A DNA stretch of 64,000 bases. Origin: Heliocidaris erythrogramma (Eukaryota; Echinodermata; Echinoidea; Camarodonta; Echinometridae). Location of the stretch: the NCBI GenBank assembly GCA_025617745.1, contig CM046858.1, positions 41,833,850 through 41,897,849 on the forward strand. The letters are read 5' to 3'. The number at the start of each line of letters is the position of its first letter. The first letter of the stretch is position 1. Under the pieces are notes generated by a model. It made no database searches, had not been told where the DNA came from, and saw only the letters and a program-made list of their open reading frames with translations. The translations under genes and the position numbers were made by a program. Shown one piece after another: positions 43,640 through 54,590 of the stretch.

Positions 43640-44309
43640 AATGGAGTACAAGATTGAAATCCATCTAATATCAACACTGGTCTTAATCTTTTTTTATGTC
43701 TGCTTTTATTGTTGAAATTTAGATCTGCTGGACATAGAACTGTAATATCCTTCTTTCAAAAATTGTTTATTATAGTTCCTGTTTATATTCACCTTTTTCT
43801 TGGTGATTGTAGTATGTATGTACCAAAGAAAGCATTTTCTGTGTGTAATCATTTAACATAATGTTTATGTTAACATTTATCAGAGAGGAAATATATTCAT
43901 GTCATTTGAAACAAACAAAAAATGTTATCTGATAAAGGGTTTCCGTTAAGACATTGCATAAACTTCATTTTAATCTATTTCCCCCTGTGTATTTCAACAC
44001 ATTCCATGACCATGAATATGCATGTCTTCTGTGATGTTTTTCTGTTCATGATGAATATTTAGTCTGATTTGTCATGCTGTTTTTAGCTGAACTAGCAGTC
44101 CATTGGGTTTGCTACATGCTGAACATTGTTTGAAGTGAGATGCACATGAATTACATAAACTTCAATAAGAATTTGCCATTTGGTGATCATAAGAAGTGGT
44201 TGATCAAAACGATTGTAATATATTGTATCAATGCATGTAGTTACAACCAAACAATATCACTTGCCAGCGTATAAGTGAATGTGTGTGATGTACATTTAAT
44301 AACATATCT
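43640..44309. other. Non-coding stretch
   Basis: AT-rich, perhaps the 3' UTR and downstream flank of the P2X7-like gene. AATAAA-type signals are frequent but none is convincing. Confidence 0.4.
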
Positions 44310-44346
44310 TTTGTATATATCATAAATAAATGTGAGAAAATTACAA

Positions 44347-44412
44347 TGCCCCTACCGGGATTCGAACCCGGGACCCTGGATTACATGACCAGTGCTCTAC
44401 CAACTGAGCTAA
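44347..44412 (-). tRNA. tRNA-like sequence (Lys-type body), truncated acceptor stem
   Basis: Same sequence as the plus-strand cassette at 44660-44731, but the 5' acceptor strand is replaced by unrelated bases. It cannot form a normal acceptor stem and is best read as a repeat-borne pseudo-tRNA. Confidence 0.5.
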
Positions 44413-44659
44413 TTGTAATTTTCTCACATTTCTTTATGATATATTCAATTTACTTCAATCCTATCAATTATGATATTTAATTACAAATTTAATTGTCCTC
44501 TATAGAAATTCGTTGGCATGGATTTGCCCGACTTTAGAGGGAAGACCTCTCTCATTGGTAGGCCATTATAGCGTACGATGGAATTGGTATGGATGTACCC
44601 CCTACGCTCGATGGAAAGAGAGGGGCTATATGTGAGATTGTTACTTTGCTTCGACGGGA

Positions 44660-44731
44660 GCCCGGATAGCTCAGTTGGTAGAGCACTGGTCATGTAATCC
44701 AGGGTCCCGGGTTCGAATCCCGGTCGGGGCA
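44660..44731 (+). tRNA. tRNA-like sequence resembling tRNA-Lys, odd anticodon loop
   Basis: 72 nt fold as a cloverleaf with acceptor GCCCGGA/TCGGGGC (one mismatch), D arm GCTC...GAGC and T arm CCGGG-TTCGAAT-CCCGG. A and B boxes are intact (TAGCTCAGTTGG; GGTTCGAATCC). Aligned to metazoan tRNA-Lys, the anticodon loop is CATGTAA: the position before the anticodon is A instead of the near-universal U, and the stem has a T-T clash. With a duplicated flank next to it, it looks like a tRNA-derived repeat and not a working tRNA gene. Confidence 0.5.
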
Positions 44732-44800
44732 TTGTAATTTTCTCACATTTCTTTATGATATATTCAATTTACTTCAATCCTATCAATTATGATATTTAAT

Positions 44801-45725
44801 ATCTTTTGTACCTATCTGTGTTTATGACTGTAATCATTGTATTTAGGTATTTATGGTATTATAAACTGCAATATGTCAATGTTGCAATATTCAATGAAAA
44901 TACCCTTGCCATCATATTCCTGTGTGAATGTCCATAATATAATTCAATATGAAAACTATACATATGTTCAAAATAAATCTGCCAGTGAACGTTGCCATTT
45001 TCAGTTGAATGTTTGGTAGCCTTTGATAATGTGATCACACCACATAGTGAAGTTGAAGTGAAGATTTACTTTTATTGTGATCTGTTTACACTGTTTTAGA
45101 ATTTGCTTATGCATAGATCCACAAACCTTTCCTGAAGTATGCCTGCATGTATACTGTTGAAAGTATAGTTTTACACTTCTGAGCTGATTTTTGTATTATA
45201 TTTATTACAGTTTGATATACATGTATTCTATATCCACAAACTTGCCTTGTAACATTCACATTTAGTGTTGAAAATAATAGTTTTGCAATATGAAGTTGAT
45301 TTCTTCTCATACTAGTTGTATAAATTTATCAGAAATTATATAATTTTTAAGAAACGTATGTATTATGCATACAGGGACATTTCTGTTAATTTTTTTATAT
45401 GCCATTTGCTATTCCATATGGTATGCCTACATGTATATACTATAAAGTATAGTTTTATACTACTGAGCTGATTTTTGTATTATTGTTGACAATATATTTT
45501 CAATGTTCAGTTGATTTTTACTCTCACTTGGGTAGTTTTATTACAAGTTATACATGTATTATTTAATAGAAACTTAAAAGTATTACATACAGGAACACCT
45601 TTTCTACTTTTTTTTCCTTGTGATTTGCCATTTGCAATGGCACTGCATGTAACATGTAAGGAAGTAAATGAAGACAGCATGAAAAAGTACTCTTCATTGT
45701 GTGTACGTGTCAGAAGTTTTGAAGT
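44801..45725. other. Non-coding stretch with a diverged duplication
   Basis: A block near 45120-45340 (TATGCCTGCATGTATACTGT...AGTATAGTTTTACACTTCTG) recurs in weaker form near 45420-45560 and again to the gap. No gene was seen. Confidence 0.45.
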
Positions 45726-46225
45726 NNNNNNNNNNNNNNNNNNNNNNNNNNNNNNNNNNNNNNNNNNNNNNNNNNNNNNNNNNNNNNNNNNNNNNNNNNN
45801 NNNNNNNNNNNNNNNNNNNNNNNNNNNNNNNNNNNNNNNNNNNNNNNNNNNNNNNNNNNNNNNNNNNNNNNNNNNNNNNNNNNNNNNNNNNNNNNNNNNN
45901 NNNNNNNNNNNNNNNNNNNNNNNNNNNNNNNNNNNNNNNNNNNNNNNNNNNNNNNNNNNNNNNNNNNNNNNNNNNNNNNNNNNNNNNNNNNNNNNNNNNN
46001 NNNNNNNNNNNNNNNNNNNNNNNNNNNNNNNNNNNNNNNNNNNNNNNNNNNNNNNNNNNNNNNNNNNNNNNNNNNNNNNNNNNNNNNNNNNNNNNNNNNN
46101 NNNNNNNNNNNNNNNNNNNNNNNNNNNNNNNNNNNNNNNNNNNNNNNNNNNNNNNNNNNNNNNNNNNNNNNNNNNNNNNNNNNNNNNNNNNNNNNNNNNN
46201 NNNNNNNNNNNNNNNNNNNNNNNNN
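45726..46225. other. Assembly gap, 500 N
   Basis: Exactly 500 N, a conventional placeholder for a gap of unknown size. Frames that cross it are meaningless. Confidence 0.99.
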
Positions 46226-46366
46226 TGTAGCATATCGGGTATATCGAGTGGCATATGTGGATAATTGTCTTGCCGAAGGACGTTAGGTGCCGGGCTGGGA
46301 TTCGAACCGTCAACCCTTTGATTAAGAGTCAAGTGAATGAACCACTATACCACGACACCTCCACAT
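46226..46366 (-). mobile_element. tRNA-headed SINE, cut by the gap
   Basis: On the minus strand it has an A box-like GTGGTATAGTGG, a B box GGTTCGAATCCC and then CGTCCTTCGGCAAGACAATT, the body also seen at 14262-14613. The tail is lost in the gap. Confidence 0.75.
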
Positions 46367-46489
46367 AGCAGTGCCACCCCTCTAGCAGTGCTCTGTGTGT
46401 TCAGAAATGAATCAAAAGCTTGTTTTAACCCCAAAATGCTGATAACCTTTTTTTCTTCGCTTGTCAGAGAATTTTGGAGCAAAAAAAAC

Positions 46490-46820
46490 CCAAAATCCTG
46501 GGTACGCCACTGATATGGAGGTAGGGATGAAGTAAGGGAGGGATGGAAAAAGGGGAAAGGATAGACTTGGAGAAAGAGTGAGGGGGAAGAAGAGGAAGAG
46601 GGAGAAAGTTCTAGGAGGGAGGGGGAAATTGAGGTAAAATGGGAGAGAGAGGGAGAGATTTAGGCAGGGAGGAAAGGAGGGGGAGATTGAGAGAGAGAGA
46701 GTTAGGAAGAGAGAGTGAGAATAAGACAGAAGGAGAGAGCGATGGAATTAGGGTGGGAGTGATAGGAGGGAGGAAGAGAAGGAGGGGAGAATGGGGGGGG
46801 GGGGGGGGTTAGGATGGATG
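46490..46820. repeat. Transposon end motif and purine-rich tract
   Basis: CCTGGGTACGCCACTG near 46498-46513 is a terminal motif of the CAGTGGCGTA type. It is followed by GA/GGA-rich sequence to about 46808, ending in a G run. Confidence 0.6.
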
Positions 46821-47155
46821 GAGTAGAGGAGTGCAAGACTTGCAACACTCCAAAAAGGGCCATGGCATAGAACGTGCTCCTCCCAAGTAAGCTATGGTTA
46901 TTATAACAAAGAACCCAAGAGCGAGGAAGGCATTGTGAATATGTCTGCTATAAGTTTATCAACAGTAAAAATTTAGATATCAAATTGTTTTATTCAATAT
47001 TCTATGTCATAAATAGGATTTACTGCGTCAAACCATGGACGCGGCATTATACATTTTGTTTCTTCAATGAAAAGGTTTACCTACGATCTCTCAATTTTGT
47101 CCTTTGTTGCCGAAGCTGCCTCAAGTCTAATTTGGAAAGGTTCCTTTGTTTTCAG
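46821..47155. other. Non-coding stretch
   Basis: No support for a gene before the acceptor site at 47155. Confidence 0.4.
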
Positions 47156-47432
47156 GGTCATCCTGACGAAAGCATTTCACATGGTTCTCCCACTGTAAAA
47201 TGATAATTCAAAATTAATGTGCATCGTTTCAAAGCATAATCGTATATCATGTCATAAACCTTTACATTTAATTCTAGATCTCATTTCTCATGTCTTATTT
47301 TGACAGGCTCCTAATTTGTTGATGGAAGTTCGGATCTGCTATGACTTGTCTTTCAATATCATCGAATGCAAGAAGATGTTTGGAGAGCAATGTGATCCCA
47401 AACTCAAGATAAAGATTCCTCCTAAATCATAA
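47156..47432 (+). CDS. Two possible terminal exons of an unidentified gene
   Basis: Exon one (47156-47194, 39 nt) lies between CCTTTGTTTTCAG and GTAAAA and reads GHPDESISHGSPT. Exon two (47307-47432) follows TTATTTTGACAG and reads APNLLMEVRICYDLS, then NIIECKKMFGEQCD and a lysine-rich end with a TAA stop. Both are in phase 0 and codon use in the second looks genuine. I do not recognise the family. Three cysteines suggest a secreted or compact domain. Upstream exons would have to lie in or beyond the gap. The next feature is the Harbinger element 300 bp downstream. Confidence 0.4.
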
Positions 47433-48397
47433 TCAGTTACCGTGGTTACATGTTTAAAAAAAAAGATTACTCTTTTAGGTTCGGGCTAATACCTTTAGAT
47501 CTGTGCAAATGCAGGAAAAACCTAACAAAAAACATCGAGTGGGTCATAAGGACAAGTTAAAGACAGAGCTTTCCTCTTGTATGTTTTCCAAACATCAAGA
47601 AATTTGGCAAGGATCCGCATTGTACCATAACAATAACGCGTATAAAACCAACTAGTTACTACTAGATTATATTAATTTACACGAAATATTTACACAGGAG
47701 TTTACTCTTCACTTTTGTCATTACAACGTGCAGTTATACCCCCATCACACCAAACTAGTTCTCACTACGTTCTGCTGAACGGGCTCAAACTGTGTGCGAA
47801 CGGAGTGGACGTAGTAGCAACTGTTTACGGTCCTTTTAAGAACTTAATGGACGGGCTTGGACGGGAAGGGTGCTCCAGAACTTCGAGCCTGCTCAAAATT
47901 TTCTGGCGGCCATCCCGTTCTGCAATTAGACGGAGTGAGAACGTACTTAAAACGAGATGGACGTACTACGAACGGAATTGCCGTAGTTCGATCATAATAG
48001 GGACGAGTTCCGACGTGGTGCAGTCGTGCATCAATTGCATTACGTGTGCATACCGACCGGGTCCGTTTGTACCTGGTTCATCCCGTTCGCAGACAGACCC
48101 GACTCGACCGCATTACGTCCTTAGCCAGTCGTTATTCCGTGCAAATACGTTCAAAACAAAATAAAATGTCTGAAGGAGTTGGCAACACGTTTCTACACGG
48201 TTCTAAACGTTCGCAGGAGGTTCTCATTAAGTTCTACTCGTTTTGAGTACGTTCGTGTAATTCTCACGCAGTTCTTACTTCGCCCATGCACCCCGTCTGC
48301 AGTACAATAGGACAAGGTTTCCTCGCTGGTTCATCATTTGGGCTCGAGATTTTTGGCAGTGCACATTTGTTTCCCGACTTGAAGATTTTCAAGATTT

Positions 48398-49375
48398 TTG
48401 CCCTCAATCATGAGTATGTTTGCAGCCCTTAACATGTTGAATGTTGGTTTCATGCAATTTTTGTTGGAAGCAGAGCAAGAGTACAATGAGATGGTAGAGC
48501 AAGAAAAAAGAAGAAGACCAAGAACCTGTTGGGTGAGGAACTGGCTGAAACCTGAGAGGCGAATAGCAGTGGAACATTATCATCAGCTAATGGAGGAGCT
48601 CCGCCTAGATGATCAAGAGTCCTTCTACAACTTCTTGAGAATCACCCCAGCCTTGTGTGATGAACTTCTTGAATGCATCACCCCCTCCATAGCAAAAGAA
48701 GACACAAACTACAGAAAGGCTCTAGAACCAGGGATGAGGCTTGCCATCACACTGCGTCATCTGGCAACAGGAGATTCCTATGCCACCCTGCAATATGAAT
48801 TCCGGGTAGCCAGAAACACAATCTGCTTGTTGGTGAAAGAAGTCTGTAATGCCTTGGTGATGGAGCTCAAGAATGAAGTCACCACATGCCTTGTTGACAG
48901 AGGAACTTGGAGAAAAGTTGCTGAGGAGTTCCTGATGCGCTGGAATGTCCCACATGCCTGTGGTGCCTTGGATGGGAAACATGTTGCCATCAGAAAACCC
49001 CCTGGAACCATGTACCACAACTACAAAGGCTTCTTTTCAGTCGTCCTAATTGCCTTGGTAGATGCTGATTACAAATTCATGTGGATAGATGTTGGTGGCT
49101 TTGGAAGCCAGTCTGATGCCCAGATCTACAACCAGTTAGAACTGAAAGATTGCTTAGAAGATGGCTCCATTGGACTCCCTTCATCTTCCCCCTTGCCAAA
49201 TGATGTCCAGGATTTTCCCTATTTCCTGTTGGGAGATGACGCTTTTGGCCTGAAGATGCTGCACCCAACCTCATCCCTGGTGCCTGGAGACAAGATGCCA
49301 ACCTGCCAGACTTGGACGTCCCACAGGGAGGAAACAGGGACACTGTTTAGGCCAAGAGACAAAGGGACTATTTAA
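48398..49375 (+). pseudogene. Harbinger (DDE_Tnp_4) transposase, C-terminal part deleted
   Basis: The 325-residue frame covers the N-terminal helical region and most of the catalytic fold. The first Asp is in GALDGKHVAI (D191), the second in GFGSQSDAQI (D240), and FPYFLLGDDAF follows near residue 275. After MLHPTS the family's next block (RIFNYRLSRARRVVENAFG, with the catalytic Glu) is missing, and the frame ends in unrelated residues. About 15 codons further, in another frame, DYLRDYFNSPA resembles the usual C terminus. A deletion has therefore removed the Glu-bearing segment and shifted the frame. It would cut and paste the element but cannot be active. Confidence 0.88.
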
Positions 49376-49584
49376 GAGATTATTTCAACAGTCCAGCTGT
49401 AGACTTGGACTTGAGCTGCAACTATAAGAATAAATCATAAGTGTAACATGCTAAGTACATGTTAATTTTAAAGTTAACAAATTTTAGTACGTGGTATTAG
49501 CCGATATGAGAAAAACAATACGTGTACAATACAAAACATGTTACATAAAAAATTAATGTAGTAATTGTAAAATGTACTTTACAC

Positions 49585-50173
49585 TTATACTAGTGTCCGT
49601 TTCTTCGCTTCATAGGTGAAGGGGGCCAGAAAAGAGAATTTGTCCAGCACCCACTGGTCTCTCTCTGAGTGGTCAGGAGCACCGTCGCCAGACTTCTTCT
49701 TCTTCAGCTTGGTGAAGCGGGTCCTCAGGCTGGTATACCATATCTTCAGCTTATCAACGTTCACATCAATCACCTCTGCTTGCTGCTCCCACATGAAGGC
49801 CTTTTTCTTTGTGTCCTTATAGCCCTCCAACTTCTTATTGTACAGGACTTCATGGGCCTTGAGCCAGTCAACCATGTCTTCTTCTTGGTCTATTGTGAGA
49901 TGGGTGTGGGTCTTGGCTTTCTTCTTCCTGGCTTTCTGACTCTGTTCTGCATCTTCCTCAGACATATGCCCCCTGATACCACTCTCTCCCTCTCTTGAAT
50001 CCCGCACTCGGGGGCTGGCTCAGGACGCTCAGCAACATTTTTTTTTTTTTTTTTTTTTTTTTTTGGGGGGGGGGGGGGGTCTGCATGGGCTTCAGCGGGG
50101 CTTGTACTTCTTGGGTAGTACTGGCTGCTTTCACACGGCCCGTCTTTCTGGATCCACTCCTCTTTGGAGGCAT
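49585..50173 (-). pseudogene. Myb/SANT-like (MADF-type) protein of the Harbinger element
   Basis: A frame at 49585-50007 holds a three-helix DNA-binding domain: EEDMVDWLKAHEVLYNKKL, then KAFMWEQQAEVI and KIWYTSLRTRFTKLKKK. The likely start, MPPKRSGSRKTGRVK, is at 50171-50173 in another frame. The two are parted by an A/G homopolymer block (about 50036-50080 on the plus strand). Indels there, real or from sequencing, explain the break. In Harbinger elements this protein escorts the transposase to the nucleus and to the element's ends. Confidence 0.8.
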
Positions 50174-50717
50174 GATGACTGAAGATGAAATTTCGTTGAC
50201 TTGATGCGTTGACGTATAGAGCTTGAAGCGGCGAACGAGAATGAGGACTGGCAACAACGCGCTGGGTATTTATAGCAGTCGGGCCGGGACGCGATTGCAA
50301 TTACGTTCCGCACGCACTAGCGACGAGATGAGGACGTGGTGAGAACGAGATAAACTGTCTTGAAACGAGGTGGTCGAGTTAAGAACTAGTTAGAACGTTT
50401 TTGGGCGTATTAGGAACGAGGTAGAACTAGTTCAGAACGGGTTTAAACTGACTACGGACGGACTTGGACTACTTGGAAACGTTTTCCGCATGAGATGAAC
50501 GAGCGATTTTACCCGATCTGAACGTGATACCAACGGACTGTGGACGGGATAAAAACGAGATGGACGTATTGAGGACTGTTTATGAACGAACTAGCATCGT
50601 ATTTTAGACAATATTTGGCCAAAGCAACACGTTTTACCCCGACCGAAGCCCGTTTTACGATTTTTTTAGGACGGGGCAGGACTTTCTGAGAACTACTTTG
50701 GTGTGATCCAGGCATTA

Positions 50718-52393
50718 CACCCTGGGAAATTGAATTATATTTTATTTACTCTTATCTTGGGATTTTTATATGGATTTGATGATTATTTACTTATTAACTT
50801 ACTGTAGGTAAAACATATTATTGATTTGATGTTTATTAATGTGATAAAGTCATATAATTCTGTGGAAGCAACAAGCTAGTACGGTGGGGATACCTAGTGT
50901 ATGCAGATATGTGCATGCCTTTTTTTTCTCTTCTAAGAGAGTAGGTATTGAGATTCTCATATCGATAGGAAGCGTCTTTCATTTACAGGACTGTGAGAAT
51001 ATTACATTATAAACTTTTTTTTTATGCTTTTAGCACATGGCCATGCACTGTGATGATGATAAGGATGAGGTAATGGTGTGTAAATTCTTGACAGATACAT
51101 CTAATGCAGTCTGTTTTTATCATTCCATTACATGTCTTTGAGTCTTTTAAGTGTGGTTTACCAGCTACAAATCATACAAAATGTTAATTATTATTGCAAG
51201 ACAGTCCATCCTTTTTTGTATTAAAGCTATCAGTGAAAGAGGCATATCAATAGACAAGATTGTTAGTTAACTTTTCAAATTTCATAAAACTATTCAAAGA
51301 AAAGCTGTTCTTGATGGTCCAACTGTACTGATGCTTGCCCAACCTTTCATCAACCAATATGTACTGGTATCAAACTGAAAAAGTTGACACCATACAAGTG
51401 AAAATACGATTATTGTAGTCTAAATGGGCAGAATATGACAACGACTTATTTTGACGAGATATAGTTTCTCAAATTCCGTTCGTGTCACTTCGTGAAGTAA
51501 ATGGTTGGCCATTTTTTAGGTTCGTGCCATTTTGGTTATATTGTTTTCTTTTTGCAGATTAAATCAAAATTGATACTTGAAACTTCGTTATGTGAAAATG
51601 ATGGATAATAAATGATAAAAAATATGAAAATTGATATTTCACGATGTTTGGGACGTTCGTGCCACTTCGTGAAATGAACGACGATTTGATAAGATATAGT
51701 TTCTCATATTCTAGTCTCTTCACCAACATGTTTATATTTTACTGGCATTTCTGACTTTGGCAGTGTTGCAACAGACAGCATGCTGGAGAATATAGTAGTA
51801 GTAGTAGATAGAGAGAGAGTGTGTGTGTGATGGTGGTAACGGGTCTGGTGATTAGGCAACGGTATTGACCTTGATTGTGGTAACTGGACGTGTCATGGTC
51901 ATAAATTTGGCAGCAGCGATGTTACGATGAAATGGAAACTGAGTTTATTTATTTATTATTTTTTTTGTTAATGAAATTATCACACATACGTGCTCATGAT
52001 CCCAATTACTTAGTCAAACATACCCACATACTCAGTTCCAAATATTGTATAATGTTATGTAATGTACAGAATATATTTTAATTCTTTGTTAGATATCATT
52101 ATGACATAAAGGAGAGTGAGAGAGAGAAAGAGAGAGAGTGGTGGTAGACAGGTAGGAACAGAGAGAAAGGGATGTAGAGAATATAAACATAACAGAAGAG
52201 AGAGAGAGGAGAGAGTGGAATAGAGATAAAAGATTTTCTTTTGATGTTAGGTTTTCCATTTAGGTTATTGTTTTATTATATGAGAAATTAAATATAGCTT
52301 TAAAATTAATTAGCAGGTTAAGGGCCTAGTTATGTATATTTTGTGTATGGAATATTGTTGTCATCGTAGAGGTCGCTCATTACTTAGTCTATA
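50718..52393. other. Non-coding stretch with simple repeats
   Basis: (TAG)n/(GA)n/(GT)n tracts near 51795-51825 and GA-rich tracts near 52105-52210. A diverged direct repeat around GTTCGTGTCACTTCGTGAA lies near 51478-51500 and 51655-51682. No gene was recognised. Confidence 0.5.
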
Positions 52394-52552
52394 CAGTGCC
52401 GTATATTGATAGAGTCTGGCTAACTCGGCTCCAGTAGGGTAACAACATGGAGCATATTCCTTTGTTGCAAGCTTACATAACAAAGGAATATACGCCATGT
52501 TGCTACCCAACTGAAACCGAGTTGGCCAGACTCTCTCTATATACGGCACTGA
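52394..52552. mobile_element. hAT-type foldback MITE, 159 bp, perfect 8-bp target duplication
   Basis: Starts CAGTGCCGTATA and ends TATACGGCACTG, with arms of about 70 bp. AGTCTATA flanks both sides (52386-52393 and 52553-52560). CAG ends and an 8-bp duplication are diagnostic of hAT. Confidence 0.9.
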
Positions 52553-52904
52553 GTCTATAGCAAGAAATGCAATTTTAGTTAGAAATTGGTAGTAGTCTGC
52601 ACTACGTACCGTTCGCCGGACGCACGCGCAATCGTCGTCTCAGTGTAGTTTAGATTCTGGACTCTATTTATGATATTTATGATATTATATGCCGAAGCAG
52701 CTGCTAAACGGCACTATAGCCGTCATGTCGTGTGATGACTATAATGATTAAAAAATCTAAACTCATTAAATAAGTTCGGAGACGATCGATGATATCTCTT
52801 ATGTCACTACATAAATGTAATTGAATTTGTTTTCATTCGTAACCTGCTTATTTCACAAGATGCCCCATCTTGTTATGAACATATGATTTGGCAGGGCCCA
52901 GTAC
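52553..52904. other. Non-coding stretch
   Basis: No gene or RNA was recognised. Confidence 0.45.
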
Positions 52905-52974
52905 AGGACTGGGGGGGGGGGGGGGGGGGGGGGGGGGTGGGTGATCCGAAGTTAGAAAATTCAACTGTCTCCGT
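52905..52974. repeat. G run of a repeat end
   Basis: A long G run (about 52911-52936) follows a CAGGGCCCAGTACAGGACTG-like end sequence. Confidence 0.5.
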
Positions 52975-53165
52975 TTATGGCAAGACATTAATCTACATTT
53001 GCCATACTCGACTCAGGTGTAGTAAGTTCCTTGAATGCACTGAGCGCTACGGTTGCCATGCTAAAGCCGGGGTAATAATATGCAGGGCCCTCAGGGAGAA
53101 CAGTATTTAGTACTGATGAGGCTACCCTGGGTAAACAAGACTTATTATTATTATTATTATTATTA
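52975..53165 (+). mobile_element. SINE 3' body with (TTA)n tail
   Basis: TTATGGCAAGACATTAATCT followed by CCTTGAATGCACTGAGCGC and GCTAAAGCCGGGGTAATAAT matches the body of the SINE at 13833-14101. The head is missing and a (TTA)n tract ends it (about 53143-53165). Confidence 0.75.
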
Positions 53166-53935
53166 TGCCTCTGCCCGCCGAAAGTGGGTGCCGGAAGCAT
53201 TATGTTTTTGGGTTGTCCGTCCGTCCGTCCCACTTCTCGTTACCGCGATATCTGAAGAATCATTTGAGGTAGGAACCTCAAACTTGGTACTAGTATGTAT
53301 CCCCATACGAAGATGAACTGATTAGATTTTGGGGTAAGTAGGTCAAAGGTCAGAGGTCACAGAGGTCAATTTACATGAAATTACATGAAATTCTTGGTTT
53401 TTAGCACCGTTACCCCGATTTTTGAAGAACTGTTTGAGGTAAGAACTTCAAACTTGGTACCAGTATGTATCCCCATAGAAAGAGGAACTGATTAGATTTT
53501 GGGGTAGGTAGGTCAAAGGTCAGAGGTCACAGAGGTCAATTTACATGAAATTACATGAAATTACTGGTTTTTAGCCTCGTTACTGCGATATCTCAAGAAC
53601 TGTTTGAGGTAAGAACTTCAAACTTGGTACTAGTATGTATCCCCATACGAAGATGAACTGATTAGATTTTGGGGTAAGTAGGTCAAAGGTCACAGGTTGC
53701 AGGTCTCAGCGGCCAATTTACATGATATTAATACAGTTTTTGGCTACATTTCCACGATATCTCAAGAACAACTGATTATATTGCTTTATAGTCAGAGGTC
53801 AATTAGTAATATAGGATTTTAGTGTTTTAAATCACAATTTCGCAATAACCATTTGATGAATGCGCATCAACTATATTATACTTGTAGGTGATCAGGAATT
53901 ATCTGAATACAAGCGGAGGCATATTGAAGACGCAG
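53166..53935. mobile_element. Repeat element with three 170-bp internal tandem units and AGGTCA clusters
   Basis: The ends TATGCCTCTGCC and (inverse) GCGGAGGCATA mark an element. Inside, a 170-bp unit recurs with AACTTGGTAC at 53281, 53451 and 53621. Each unit contains GTAGGTCAAAGGTCA and the first two continue with GAGGTCACAGAGGTCA. A GTCCGTCCGTCC stretch lies near the left end. The type is widespread in marine invertebrate genomes. No protein is encoded. Confidence 0.75.
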
Positions 53936-54297
53936 TCGTATCTTTTGCTTGTTATTATTATTTTTCATTACTATTTTTATTATTATTTTTATTATTTTTT
54001 CTCATTTTGTTATATTTGTATTATTTTTTCTAATTTTATTTTTTTATTTTTTTAAATTTTTTTTACAAAAGGTAAAAATTTTTTAAATTGTTTTTATTTT
54101 AATTTTTATTATTATTTTTATTATTTTTTATTTTTATTATTTTTTGTCATTATTTTTCAATTTTATTATTTTTTTTAAAATTTTTATTTGTATTATTTTT
54201 TTTATTTTTATTATTTTTATTATTTTTATTATTTTTATTATTTTTATTTAAAAAAAAAAAATTTAAATTTTTTTTTATTTTTTATTTTTTTTTGTAA
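53936..54297. repeat. T-rich low-complexity tract
   Basis: Almost only TTA/TTTTA units with a short A run. Frames across it (poly-Tyr/Phe) are artefacts. Confidence 0.9.
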
Positions 54298-54550
54298 ATG
54301 GGAGAGGACCTCCCGAAATGTTTATTTGTTTGTTGCTGTTTCTTTTTTTTGGGTGGGGGTGGACATACTCTTCTCTCCAAAAGTTTGGGTACACATAAAT
54401 TCAGAACTGATTTTTCACAATCATCCACATTTCATTTATCATCAGATTTGTGGCACTGCAACAATTTGGTATCAAATTGCATCGTAGAAATAAGCCTTCA
54501 GGTTGACACCAGAAAATTTTTATTCGCCAGACCTCCAAAATTCGCTCAGT

Positions 54551-54590
<40 letters not shown>

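Larger units (their letters stand above)
44310..44800. repeat. Pair of tRNA-like cassettes in inverted orientation with shared flanks
   Basis: Both tRNA-like segments (44347-44412 minus, 44660-44731 plus) are followed by the same ATTGTAATTTTCTCACATTT...TATGATATTTAAT flank (about 44412-44480 and 44731-44800). The left cassette also has an inverted copy of that flank on its other side (about 44318-44346). The block is a compound palindrome. Confidence 0.75.
47737..50714. mobile_element. PIF/Harbinger DNA transposon, 2978 bp, TTA target
   Basis: The ends are inverted copies (TACCCCCATCACACCAAACT and, in reverse, TGCCTGGATCACACCAAAGT) flanked by TTA at 47734-47736 and 50715-50717, the Harbinger hallmark. 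The two expected genes, DDE transposase and Myb/SANT-like protein, face each other. About 500 bp at each end are crowded with GAACG/GGACG motifs in mixed orientation, probably transposase-binding subterminal repeats. Both genes are damaged, so the copy is no longer autonomous. Confidence 0.9.

Noticed and set aside
44660-44731. Functional tRNA gene
   Set aside because: The anticodon loop lacks U33, the anticodon stem has a clash, and the sequence is part of a duplicated repeat cassette.
45507-46332. Long frames across 45.5-46.3 kb
   Set aside because: They consist mostly of undetermined residues from the 500-N gap.
49616-49998. Plus-strand frames opposite the Myb-like gene
   Set aside because: The coding pattern and domain are clear on the minus strand. 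The plus frames are shadows.
53143-53780. CRISPR-like array
   Set aside because: Units are long (170 bp), contiguous and eukaryotic repeat-like, with no repeat-spacer structure.
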